From Dendrocalamus latiflorus (taxonomy: Eukaryota; Streptophyta; Magnoliopsida; Poales; Poaceae), in contig CM029640.1 of NCBI GenBank assembly GCA_017311315.1, positions 16,336,829 through 16,400,828 on the forward strand: a stretch of DNA of 64,000 nt. Reading direction: 5' to 3'. Made by a program: the position numbers and the translations under genes. Of this stretch, positions 23,106-34,832 are shown piece after piece; position 1 is the stretch's first letter; each line of letters starts with the position of its first letter. The notes under the pieces were generated by a model. It ran no database searches. It saw nothing but the letters and a program-made list of their open reading frames with translations, and had not been told where the DNA came from.

Positions 23106-23675
23106 TGTTGGGGGAGGGTCCCTACGCAACTCTGGGCCCACAACCACCTCAGAACGATGGCACCCGTTGGTACCCCAAGCCAAGACGACTAACTCTGGAG
23201 GGGTACTGGGCCAACCTCAGTGAGGTGTGCAAGGTTGACCCCAGAGAGGTTCGGGGCTAACCTTGGGCAACATGGGCAATGTTGCCCCCGGAGAGGTCCG
23301 GGACCAACCCTAAGTAGGGTGCGCAAGGTCGACCCCGGAGGGGTTCAAGGCCAACCTTGGGCGAGGTGCGCAAGGTCAACCCTGGAGGGGTTCGAGGCCA
23401 ACCTTGGGCCAATTGTCCGGTGCCAACCCTAGGGTTCTGAACATGGTGGGGCCCACACAAAGCAAATGATAGGAATGTCCCTAGAAGTAGGCTAGACCCT
23501 AAGGGCAAATTTGTAACTACACTTGCTTGCCTCTCTCCCTCTATAAATAGGATCCCATATAATGGGAGAAAGGAGGCCATTTTGTAACCCTAGAGCACTA
23601 ATATTGAATACACTTGATGGTTGTGCACTTCTCCTTGGGTCCCATCGCATCCTAGGCGTACTTCGTATCTGACCA
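23106..23675 (+). repeat. LTR of the second Tat-type element, about 570 bp
   Basis: Begins TGTTGGGGGAGGGTCCC and ends CTGACCA, giving TG...CA ends. A TATA box (CTATAAATAGG) at about 23541 shows plus orientation. The U3 part contains four 46-50 bp tandem units (start points 23221, 23271, 23316 and 23362; GGTGCGCAAGGTCGACCCC...). The bases just after it, ATGGTGCC, resemble a Tat primer-binding site, so whether this is a 3' or a 5' LTR is not settled. Confidence 0.6.
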
Positions 23676-24941
23676 ATGGTGCCTCTAAGTTTTCTGTTCG
23701 TATTCGTACCGATGAGAAAGGCATTAGCAGAATTTGGATTATTTCAATGTGAACATTATGGATGACAAAACCCCTTGTTAATTCAATATTGTTTTAAGTG
23801 CAATTTTTTTACCAGCAAACTTGCATATATTATTATCATATCACAACCCATGACTATATCCAGTTGATCACCTTGCATGATAGCTAAATAGCCTTCTCAT
23901 GTGGCTTGCTGAGTCTAGTGTACTCAAATTTGCTAATTTTCATCATAACAACTGAAGAATGAAGGATTCATTAGCTAACGTATTAGGGTTATGACTGCAC
24001 TCATGTGTCCTTGTGAGATTTTATCGATTCTTTTGAATGCAAGTTAAGTTTTGGGCTTGGATGCCCGTAAATCTATTATAGTTTGGTTGTTAGGCCATAT
24101 TTTAATCAAGTTAGTTCTTTTTAAATTCTTGTGAGCATGCATGATACTCTTTCTGTCCGCAACTGAACTCCTGAGCTATTATGGGACTAGAACGATTCTA
24201 TTCTTAAAATGGGGTCATTACAAATCTCATAATTAGCATTTTGAGGCATTTGGTCAATGTTTCTGCTATTTGTTCATAGTGGAATATGAATCTTTTTTTT
24301 TGTATTCATACATGTTATATAATGTTCAACTTAACATTGCATTTAGGACAAGTTTATCTTTTCTTCCTTTATAAGGCATGTTGTTGCTATTTAGTATATA
24401 AGATAGAAGGGCATGTATGTTTTGTTAGGTTATGCCTTCTTGAAGTGTAAACCTTATTTGGCCAGAAGAAATAAAGTGATCTTCAGTAGTAATAAATTTA
24501 AGGCATGTTGTTGTTATTCAGTATATAAGATAGAAGGGCATGTATGTTTTGTTAGGTTGTGCCTTCTTGAAGTGTAAACCTGATTAGGTCAGAATATAGT
24601 GATCTTCAGTAGTAATAAACTAGTGGCTAGCTGCAAAACATGAATTAACATTGACTTCCATGTTACTACTGACCATGAACGATGTTTCACCTTCGTCCCT
24701 ATCTATTGCTTTTGGCGTAGTACAATTAGACTTGTGATTAGCCCCAAACAAGAGCATGCAGCAGTGTAGTAGACTTATGATTGGCCCCAAACAAGAGCAT
24801 GCAGCAGTAGACTGTTGAAATTTGAACCAACTTTATACTAGCACAGCTCAAAGCAAACTAACACAATTTGGTCTACTAGTGTTGAAGATGTTACATGTGC
24901 ATACTGCTATAGGTCCAAAGAGGAGAGTTCAGGACAAAGAG
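23676..24941. other. AT-rich flank with two tandem duplications
   Basis: No convincing ORF and no recognised transposon. It contains a 127-bp direct tandem duplication (24373-24499 and 24500-24626) and a 43-bp one (24727-24769 and 24770-24812). This may be the oldest, non-transposon sequence in the left half of the window. Confidence 0.5.
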
Positions 24942-25404
24942 TGAAACACCTTCAAAATTTCAAAAGAATTTGAATTTTATTTTGAATTTTGCTTGAATTC
25001 CCAAACCTTACCTAATTTAGCAAAATCATTGAAATTTTGCTTTCCCCTTTTGTCTCCCTGTCTTCTCCCTTCGTTGGCGCTCCCGCACGACGGCGCCTCA
25101 CTATGCCCCCCGCCACCACGCACCGCGCTGTCATCGCTCCTGATTGTGGCCGTGCCTTGCCCCCCATTCACACAGCACAGGCGCCGGGACCCCATCATCC
25201 AATCGCACGTCTCCCACTTTCCTCGCTTCGTGTGCCGCTGCCCACAAGCTTGCTCTCTCTCACTACGGCGCACCGCCTCATTTCTTTGTCACATGCACCC
25301 ACGCCGTACCACAGCCATTACCTCCTTGCCAACTCTTGCAGAGTGTCAGTGCCACCTCCCCGCTGCTCCCTGCACCTTGGTAGAGCATCATCGCCTCACT
25401 ATTG

Positions 25405-28400
25405 TGTCGGGACCCGGAGCAGCAACTCCAGAACCCTCTGTGTTAATCGCACTATCCTAGGAAAAGCTAGTGCACACAGTATCACAAAGACAATTATCAT
25501 GCGTAATGACAAACTTTATTTAGCTAATATGAGCCTGATGGCCAAAGTTTACAATAACAGCAAAAGAAGACAGCGGAAGAAATACATAAAGCAGCAGCCC
25601 ATCCAGCCTTCCCACAAGGCGAATGACTGTAAGACGTAGCCTAGTCGCAATCCTCACCGAAGTCGTCGAAGGCTTCCTCTGAAAAGAGTTAGATATAGCA
25701 ACATGAGTACAAAAAGTACTCCACAAGTTACACCAGGAGGTTTAACAGAATAGATGCATGCATATGGAATATCAAAGGAAGGCATAATATGGTTTATTTG
25801 CATAAAAGGCGATCATTTGAGTAAATATCATAAGTAAGTGCAAAAGCTGAATTTGATACAAAAAATAGAAACAAGATTTTAACAAAATAATATCGTTGGT
25901 GCAGGCTCCAACCAAACACTAACCTATCCACGGGCATCCCACCCGGACCATCTTTTCCAAAAGCTCACGTATGGATTCCATCCATCCACACGCTTTCACT
26001 GCGCAACTCTGATGAATTCCATCCATTCACCAGATGTCAATCTCTCACGGATTCCATCCATCCGCAAGGTTTTCATCTCTCGTGGATTCCATCCATCCAC
26101 AAGGTTTTCGCAAACCATTTTAAAAACCAAAGTCTAATCCGTGAAAAACTTTACTCAGCTTGCCCATGACCGTGGGCACGGCTATCCAGGATAGGTTATA
26201 CACTCTGCAGAGGTTGTACAGCTTTACCCACAAGACATGATCATCCCGGTTTGCCACGCGAGTTACACACTTCCTTAGGTGTGCGGCGAGGAGATCATGA
26301 CAAAGCCTTTACAATGATCCGTTGTCAACATAATCACGTCGCCACTAAGGTTTCACCACAACATGAATCCACATGCTGGAGCCCCCTCTTGTGCCATGTG
26401 AGACTTCTCACGGCCTACGCCGCGCTCACATTCAGCCTATAGCAAGATCATGTTGGAACTTCACAAATTATTCGGCCAGGTCTGTCCCATACCAGACTTG
26501 TGATAGTACGATAGGGCTTTGCAATAGTAGCTTACAGACCGGTCCTTAACTGACTCAGGCACCAACCACATACGCCTTGTGCCTGGCAATCAACATTGTG
26601 TCACCAAACAACAATGCATGCCAGCAAGCACCCACCACTCTAACCATTTGCCTATGTCTAAACCAAGTTTCCATATTTTTTTTTGAAAATATTTCATAAT
26701 CCTTCTTGACTCACCAAAGTCAAGAATACATTTGAAAACTTTATCATTTTATGTGGAACAATTCTTCCCACCCGAATTATTCTAAGCATGGCTAAGCAAG
26801 TCCATAAAATTCCCAGTTAATACTAATGTACTAACTAGGTTTTCATCTAGGGTGACAAGGCATAGGAAGTTCAATGTCAAATTTGGCCATAAACAAAGGA
26901 ATTGGGTATAACTAGAATTCAAATCGAATTTAAATTAGATTGAATAAAAGTACGCATGCATAATAATTTTGAAAACAACATAAATAATTTAAATTAGTGG
27001 GAGCAACATGATCAAAGGTGTAACTTGCCTTGCTCGAAGACTTGAGGTTGCGAATCGTCGAAGTCGAACTCTCCGGAATAGTCGTAGTCTACACGCGAAG
27101 AACCAAACAAAATAAATTCAAATAAAATCCGAATAAAATCCGAAAATTATAAAATATATACTGGGAGATAGATATAATGATCTTAGATGAATTTAGGAGA
27201 AAGAATCAACGGATTCGGAGTTTGTATGAGGGAGAACGAATATCTGGAGGTTTTGGACATCACATGAAATGATAACGACATCTGACAATTACTTTTTGAA
27301 CAGTATGGTGTCGGTAGGCTGCGAGGTGGCTAGCAAATGGGGAAAATGGAATCCTGTCGATGAGATGAAGGTGGTGACATGGATACGGCGACGAGGAACG
27401 GAGACGATACCATCGACGTTTGAACGGCGACGGTAGAGAGAAAGGAAAAACTTAATATCTTACTGCTCGGTGAAGCGAATCTAAAACCATTTGGAAGGTA
27501 GCTAAATGGAATGGTTTGGCACGATATGACGTGAACGGATTGGGAAAAACACCAACAGATAGATGGGGACACGAGATGTCATTGGCGGCCATGGCAAGGT
27601 GTCGGAGGCGAAAATTTGTGAGGCTTTTTGGGGAAAAGGAAGGAAGCATGGCGTAAAACATGCCGAGGTAAGTCTACGAAAAATTACGGCATGGGCTAAG
27701 GCTTCCCGGAGGCGACGAATCGACGTCGAGAGTCAAAAACGGCCATTTTCGCGGAAAGCTCAATTTCTGACAATTGGCTCCACGAAAAATTAAACAAAAT
27801 GGTAGAAAAATTTCTTAGAGACTAGGACACAATATGACGTGAACAAAAATTAAAGCGCTCACCGAAAAAGTGGGTACGCGCGAAGGTACAGTTTTAGTGT
27901 CTGGGCCTGACAAGGTCGACGAGTACTCGGGGAATCTTTAGGCGATGGCGATGGAAGCACGATGTAGAACGCGTCGAGGCAAACTCAACGGTGCAAACGG
28001 CTCGGCCAAAGAACATCGGATGGTGGCGGAACACGGTGGAGAAGACATTTTGCGACCGTCGGGTTGACATCGGCGTTCCGGGCAAACGGAGAGGAGTTAG
28101 CATGTGGGGTTTGCGGCGAAACGAAGAAGAGAACACAAGGAACGCAGTGCTCACCTCGGTTATGATGGAACACGCATGGTCGGCTCGCAGCGAGGAGAGA
28201 TGCGACAGCGCGGTTTGGCCACGGTGGTCCGGCGATGCTCCGGCGCAGATCCGGTAAAGGCGAGGCAAGCATCGCGTAGAACGCACGGAGAAAAAGACGA
28301 TGGTATGGTCAAAAGTGGCGGAACTCCACTGTAGAAGGCGCAAACGGCCGATGAACGCCGTTCGGTTAACAAAACAAAAATGGCGATTGCGGAGAGAAAG

Positions 28401-29042
28401 AAGGGAGAGAGGACTTGAAACTTTTGGGGATGACTGAGGATGAGGAGGGGCACACGGTGCTTCCTTTTATAGTGGCGGAGGTGGACGGGAGAGGGAGATC
28501 AACCGGCGATGTCTTTTAGAGCAACGGTTTCATTTTCGTGTAATTACACATAAAGGTGGAGGGAAACGGTTGGGAATGGAGAAGTCATGAAGAGAGCAAT
28601 TGAATGCACTTGATTTCATGAAAACCGGTGGAGAAATTCAAGAGGAATGAAAGCTTGAAAGTTGCGTTTATGGCCACGCCATTGCTCTGGACAAGAAACG
28701 CACGCTCTGGAGAAGATGAATAGGAGGAGAGAGAAAACAGGAATTAAAATAATATATTTTTCTCCCAAAAAAATAAAATAAAATAAATTCGAAAAAAATT
28801 CAAGAAAATTCTACAAATATCCTTGGAACCCGAAAATATCAAATAAAATAATTTCAGATTTAATTGAGGTATATTTTAACCATTTAAACATTTTTACTTT
28901 CTAAGCTTTAATTTAATCCAATAAATTCAAAAACTCCAAAAAAAATCAAGCAACCAAAGAACACTTGATTTTATTTTAAATTAAAATAACTTTTTATTTT
29001 TTTTTTACTAAAAATTTTGAAATAAACAGCTGGGCTGTTACA
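25405..29042 (-). mobile_element. Solo LTR of a minus-strand Ty3 element, 3638 bp
   Basis: Reads TGTCGGGACCC to GGGCTGTTACA on the plus strand and is flanked by perfect TATTG duplications (25400-25404 and 29043-29047). The right LTR of the host element shows the empty site at about 38196 (CTCACTATTGCCACCACC). The same family at 6944-6964 places the primer site before TGTCGGG, so the LTR is in minus orientation. No internal region remains, so it arose by LTR-LTR recombination. GC-rich frames at 27.9-28.4 kb are not supported as genes. Confidence 0.92.
28463..28472 (-). promoter_or_regulatory. TATA box of the solo LTR
   Basis: Minus strand CTATAAAAGG about 570 bp from the LTR start, the usual place for the core promoter of a long LTR. 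It would fire toward lower coordinates. Confidence 0.5.
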
Positions 29043-30473
29043 TATTGCCACCACCTTACCTCGCTCTTATAACTCAATCACCTTCATAGAAAACTTTACG
29101 CCACTCCCAAGCACCCCCACCAGAACTACACAATTGGACTCTCACTCATCGCATCACTGCCGGTGACCTCCCTTGCGCCCGGTGAGCTGTAGACCCAATC
29201 TCCTTCGTTATTCTATTAAAATCCAATTACTATAACTGTCATGACCCTCTTTACTTCTTGAATACATTGGTGAACTCGCTCAAGCACGAGCAATTTTGTA
29301 TAGCTCTGGTAGCTAAAACAACCGCTAGCCGAAAGGCCACTCTCATGGACAGCCTAGCCAGGCCTTCCTCGACCCAAACCCCCACCTCTATCGTGTACCT
29401 TGTACACCGTAGATGGTCAAAGCATGTCCTATTTCACCAGAAGACCATTAGAGAAGCCTTGAGCTGCTGTTGGAATCACCGCCTTCTCTCCTACTGCCAG
29501 CCACCACCATTCACCTCCACACCTTCCAAAGCCCAAAAATGGAATCCCCAGCTCAAGTCATCTCCCTCTGTGCTGCTTTTCTGGCACCGCTCCACTTGAG
29601 TTGCCGCTCCTTTGTTTTTCCACCGGAAGAAAATGGCTGGAGGTAGAAGACGACCTCAGGGCGCGATGTAGTTCTATCTCAGCCACTCATGCATCATTGC
29701 TATTGATCCAGATCGCTCATATATGCTGCATCGGAGTCATACACGTTGTCCGCGTGTTGCCCATCAGATGTGTGCATGTGTGCACGTGCTAGGCCTCATG
29801 GCCATGCACGGCAGGAGCCAAAGCCAAGCGGCCCATTCACTCATGCGGGAGAAAACCATGGTCGGGCCACACTGTGCATACGAGCCGACCCAGTACTGTT
29901 CATCTGAGAAAAATCCAGAAATTCCGAGAAAATCCAAGAAAATCAAGAAAATTCCAAAAACATACCGTTTCGATGCAGCACATCCATTTTTGACCTCCAT
30001 TCCACCAAATTGAGCTCTAAATAAATCCAAACCCCTTCATTTGAATTTTATTGTATTTTACTTCTTTTTAAATTAGATTATTTTTCCTAACTTGATTAGA
30101 TTCAAGCATGGACTTATATTATTTTATGTGCTTGCGCTAGCTTCCGACCTTTCTGAAGCGATGATACAAGGACCGGAACTAGGCAATGAAGTTTACGAGC
30201 TAGTAGAAGTCTCAAAGCAGCAAGGCAAGTTACAAGTTTTTGATCATATTGAATCCCATGATATTTGAATTATTTAATCAATGTATTTGCATTACTGTTA
30301 TTTTTGAAATGTTAATTGATTAAAATAAATGTTTAGAATGACCTACTAATTAGTTATGTCCTACCACTGAAAAAGGCCATGTTTAATTTGATGCCACATT
30401 CACCTTGACAACCTTAGTGATATTTAAATTATTGTATAAATAATTGCAGATTAGCTCACTCAAAATCTTGTAC

Positions 30474-30599
30474 CGCCGCCTCCACCACCGCCGCCTGTTC
30501 CACCTCCCCCTACCCGAACGCGACGGCGACCTGCTGCTCCGTGTACTGCTCTAGCGACGTGTCAGACTGCCACTGGTGGAAGAGGCTCGGCTCGTCCAT
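30474..30599 (-). pseudogene. Possible captured exon, bHLH-like N-terminus
   Basis: Minus strand from ATG at 30597-30599 gives MDEPSLFHQWQSDTSLEQYT, then QQVAVAFG and a Gly-rich stretch with a frame break. Grass bHLH factors of the bHLH18/25 type begin with a similar MD-SSLF-QW pattern. The preceding pyrimidine-rich sequence ending in AG could be a splice acceptor or a 5' UTR. The piece is short and cut off at the insertion border, so the identification is tentative. Confidence 0.35.
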
Positions 30600-30654
30600 C
30601 ACCTGCTTGCCAAGAACCAAGACGGAGAGAGAGAAGGTCACGCACGGATGGATA

Positions 30655-30990
30655 CTTGGATGTTCAAGTTGTACGCATGCATGAATGGATACAAGAATGT
30701 ATAAGTTGTACGCATGCATGAAGTTTGCAGATGGATATGTCGTGCATGGACCGATGGCTATTTCATGCATGGACCAGTGGATATTTCATGTACGTATGCA
30801 TGAATAGATACTTCATGCATATTTCATGCATAGCTCGTGGATGGATATTTCATGCCTGCATGCGTGTAGACTTCAAAACAGGGGCTCGGCGCGGAGGCTC
30901 GGCACGGAAGCTCGACGTCGTGCGCAGGCTCGGCGCGGAGGTTGCAATGTGGAGACCGGTATGGAGACCCCGATGCTGCACTTCGCTACT
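30655..30990. repeat. CATGCATG-rich and GCTCGGCGCGG-rich degenerate repeats
   Basis: From 30655 to 30865 GGATATTTCATGCATG-like units recur irregularly, with many GCATGC palindromes. From 30885 to 30950 a 15-16 bp GGCTCGGCGCGGA-like unit repeats about four times. No gene. Confidence 0.6.
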
Positions 30991-31108
30991 CCAGTAGTAC
31001 TCAACAATACTAGTGAAAATCAGCTTTGAAGATACATGCATCAGTTGCGCACAGACTCATAGTTATCCTGCAACATGGGTTTTCGAGTAGCACTCACGAT
31101 GGTGGATT

Positions 31109-31234
31109 GATGGATCTATCAGATCCGCATGGAGACTTTCATGCAGAATCGATGGATCTATCAAAACCGCATGGAGATTTACATGCAAGATCGATGGATC
31201 TATCGGATCCACATAAGGACTTACATGCAACAAC
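31109..31234. repeat. 42-bp tandem repeat, 3 copies
   Basis: GATGGATCTATC starts at 31109, 31151 and 31193, exactly 42 bp apart, so the plus-strand frame keeps a 14-residue period. It is part of the internal region of the short-LTR element. Confidence 0.9.
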
Positions 31235-31390
31235 GACTGATGAGCGAGTTGAATTATTCAGAGATGCTCTACCTTTCCTTACCCTTGGCTGCATTTTTTG
31301 TTCTCCAGCATGCCAAGATGTATCCCAGCCCGGCCATGGAGCAAGTCTTCCCCGCGGTGGTGACTCTTCTTTGCGCAACTTCTTGCCCAG

Positions 31391-31409
31391 TCCCCACGGA
31401 CGGTGCCAC
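31391..31409 (-). other. Tat-type primer-binding site
   Basis: Minus strand TGGCACCGTCCGTGGGGA, one or two bases after the LTR end. Grass Tat elements use a closely similar site (TGGCGCCGTCTGTGGGA). Confidence 0.7.
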
Positions 31410-31410
31410 C

Positions 31411-31703
31411 TGTTGTGGCTACTGGCCAAACAGTAAAGAAGGGGACTAGTGGAAGGAGAAGAGAGCCGACACAGGGAGAGTTAGTGAGTAATAATGAGAG
31501 GACGCCCCTCCTCCTGCCCCTCCTGGGGGTTTATATACATGAGTGGGATAGAATGGGAAATCCTCATTCTATCCCTTAGTATTACAAAGGATGAGGGTAC
31601 ATTGGTATATTTACATTGGTATATTCCTCTACACTATCGGGCCTATTACATATTAGGCCAGTTGCAAGGCCCAGTCACGGGGGGTTAGGTCACCCCCATA
31701 ACA
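31411..31703 (-). repeat. Short LTR, 293 bp
   Basis: On the minus strand TGTTATGGGGGTGACC to AGCCACAACA, with TG...CA ends and a TATATAAA box at about 31534-31541. Its end matches the 252-bp Tat LTR at 10568-10819, so the two belong to related families. Confidence 0.75.
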
Positions 31704-31956
31704 GCGAGGATTACTGGTTTTAGGTCTTAGCCGCGCTCAAACTTGCCTGGGAGTTCTTGTATTGTAAGATAGATTTGGCCTTGCACGCCCGCTGTGTCAA
31801 AAGGAGGTTGATAGACCATATGTCTGTAATAAATGTTTAGTTCTTTTGTTGTAAGCATGTGTTGTTGTGGTGCGCGCACATGTATAGTACTCCGCAACTG
31901 TTCAGTCCTAAGTAGTTGCGGGGTTTACTAACGCCTTCAGAAATGGGGACGTTACA

Positions 31957-31972
31957 GAGTGATATCAGAGCA
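31957..31972 (+). other. Primer-binding site of the Tekay element
   Basis: GAGTGATATCAGAGCA directly after the LTR end at 31956. It is a one-base variant of TGGTATCAGAGC, the complement of initiator tRNA-Met. Confidence 0.75.
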
Positions 31973-32040
31973 TGCTTGCTTAACTGTAGTTTGAGACCTA
32001 AGGTAAATTAGGAGCGTTGTTTTGTAGAAAAATCTAGTTG

Positions 32041-32042
<2 letters not shown>

Positions 32043-32096
<54 letters not shown>
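32043..32096. repeat. (TA)n microsatellite, left of the MITE
   Basis: About 54 bp of uninterrupted TA. Confidence 0.95.
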
Positions 32097-32590
<494 letters not shown>

Positions 32591-33075
32591 AGTATTATTG
32601 CTGTCTTTTCTCTCTCTTAATGCTATCTCACCTGTCTTAGTATTAGCTTCAGCTTAAGTTTTACTCTTTGCAAAAGATTTATGTCTAATCTTATCTAACT
32701 TCAAATTAGTGTAATTAAGCAATTGGTGCACATCCTTTCTTCCAAACCTGAAGCGAAAAGCTGGTGTTTTGTGTACGCTAGTGTAGAGTAGAACATTCAA
32801 TAATAGTTTTTTTTTGTTTGTAAGATGAGTTGTAAAGCAAACCCTAAGTTGGTTTGTGTACAACTTGTGAGATAAACAAAACTATGCTTGCTATCTATTA
32901 ATTTGTTTGCTACTAATATCCATATCTCACTCCACTCAAAGTGTCATCTCCTTCTTATTCGCTATAATCCTTACCTCATTCGCTCACTTATCCAAATTCA
33001 AGCTCTTACTTATCTGCCTAATGTTCATAAAAACCACTGCAAAACTAACTGTAATCTCTAAATCACAAAGTCAAG

Positions 33076-34130
33076 ATGGCAGGAATGGGATCAGAACAAA
33101 GAAGTCAACAAGCAGAGCAAGACAACACCACAGGCAACCAAGCTACCCTTGCTAATATTTTAGCAATTATGTTGCAGAACAGACACCAAGCTGAGATGAA
33201 CCAAGCCAGATTAATGGAGCAACATTCAAGGTTGATTGAGCTGATTGCTATTAGAACAGCCTCATCAAGCAATTCAGCAGGAGCTGCTATTAATAGAGAA
33301 GGAACACAAGTTACATCAAAGTAGGCAGACTTCCAAAAGACAAGGCCGCTTACGTTTTTGACATCACCTGATCCTTTAGCAGCAGAGGACTGGCTCAAAG
33401 ATATAGAGAGAAATTAAAAAAAGTTCAATGTGATGAGAAAGAGAAAGTACTATATGCTTCACACTAGCTCCAAGGCCAAGCAGCAATATGGTGGATCAAC
33501 TTTCAAATTATGCACAAGGACTGAGAGATTTCCTTGAAAGAGTTTGAAGAGTCCTTTCGTCAAGCTCATATTCCACAAGATGTTATAGAAGCCAAACGTC
33601 TAAAGTTTCTAGCATTGAAGCAAGGAGGACGATCTGTGATGGAGTATCTTCATCAATTTAATCAACTTGCACATTATGCTCCCAATGATATTAGGACAGA
33701 AGCTAAAAAGATGGAGAGATTTAGAAAAGGGTTGTAGAAATCCATGAGGTATCATATTTCAGCTATGGATTTCAAGGATTTATCTGCTATGGTAAACAAG
33801 TTGATCACATCTGAGGAGGCGAGAGGTGAATTAGAAGATTCACGCAAGAGAAAAGCAATGCAGAGACCGTCATCCTCCTCCGGTGCACAAAGGGGACGAA
33901 TACTGGTGTTGCCACAAAACCGATACCAGCCAAATCAACAGTTAGTACTTGTGCCATGACCACAAAATAACACCACTCAACAGAATGCTATTTCTCAACC
34001 GCTGATAATACGATGCCACACATGTGGAGGAAATCATTATCAACGTAATTGCCCTCAAAGGATGAATACATGTTTTCATTGCGATCAATTTGGACACTAC
34101 AGAGATTAATGCCCCAAGAAGGTATGTTCT
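33076..34130 (+). pseudogene. Tekay gag
   Basis: Starts MAGMGSEQRSQQAEQ at 33076. Then come the capsid segments FEESFRQAHIPQDVIEAKR and LKQGGRSVMEYLHQFNQLA, APNDIRTEAKKMERF, and two CCHC zinc knuckles near 34015-34110 (CHTCGGNHYQRNC and CFHCDQFGHYRD*C). The second knuckle has a TAA just before its last Cys. Other stops interrupt near 33322, 33415, 33527 and 33735. It would form the virus-like particle and bind element RNA. Confidence 0.85.
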
Positions 34131-34832
34131 GAAGTGCCAAAACTCCAGACAAGAGCCCAACAACCTGATGTCAAGCCAATCATAATCACACCTATTCCGC
34201 GTGGAGGATTCTTGCAAACAAGACCCTACACCAAGACCATTAGCACCAGCCAGAATAACTATGGGAATGCAATGGGATTGTCTATAAGCATGTCAGTAGG
34301 AAGAGGCAGAGGTACAACGGGACCAATGCTCCAAGCACGGGTGAACCACGTATCAGCTAAAGACACAGTCAGGGAAAATGACGTCATTGTGGGTATATTT
34401 TCAATTAACTCAAAACATGCATTGATTTTGTTTGACCTTGGAGCAATGCATTCATTTCTATCCATGGATTTTGTTACAAGAAATCAAATGCCAGTAGTTT
34501 CATTGCAAAAGCATTATGCTATTCAAACACCCGGGATTAGGATGGAATCTCGTTTCGGGTGTAGTGATGTGAGTATAGAAATCCATGGGATAGAGTTTAA
34601 AGCCAATTTATTGCTATTAGATATGAAGGGAGTAGATGTCATTTTGGGAATGAATTGGCTAACTAAGAATAAAGCCATAGTAGATTGTGAGACCAAAATA
34701 ATAACCCTGACTAGCTCACAAGGTCAAGAAATAGTGATGAAGACCAATCATGAATTGATAAAAAATGTGAGGAAGGGTGTACACAGTGTGTTAACAAATG
34801 AAGACATACAGGTGCCAGTGGTGCAAGAATAA
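34131..34832 (+). pseudogene. Tekay aspartic protease
   Basis: An open frame of 232 residues. The active-site loop reads LILFDLGAMHSFLS, where the family has D-S-G-A. The Ser is now Leu, so the enzyme is probably inactive. The second half, DVILGMNWLTKNKAIVDC, is the standard flap and dimer end. The frame ends at 34832 in TAA, just before the conserved PDVFPEEL linker. Confidence 0.8.

Larger units (their letters stand above)
30474..31703 (-). mobile_element. 5' part of a short-LTR retroelement replacing the LTR core
   Basis: Compared with the right LTR, 1230 bp here replace about 910 bp (39616-40524). On the minus strand the segment starts with a 293-bp LTR, then a primer-binding site, then about 0.9 kb of internal sequence with tandem repeats and a short gene-like piece, and breaks off at 30474 where the host LTR resumes. 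No target duplication or second LTR is visible, so it is a truncated insertion combined with a deletion of the host LTR. Confidence 0.65.
24942..31956 (+). repeat. Left (5') LTR of the Tekay element, with insertions
   Basis: Collinear with the right LTR (37689-40777) apart from a solo LTR at 25405-29042 and a replaced segment at 30474-31703. The two LTRs differ by several percent in their first 80 bases, so the insertion is not recent. Short open frames in it are not genes. Confidence 0.85.

Noticed and set aside
23676..24941. Possible host-gene intron or UTR
   Set aside because: No exon-like frame or convincing splice pattern could be found.
27894..28453. Overlapping 75-150 codon frames in the solo LTR
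   Set aside because: GC-rich part of an LTR; no recognisable domain and no conservation in the other LTR fragment.
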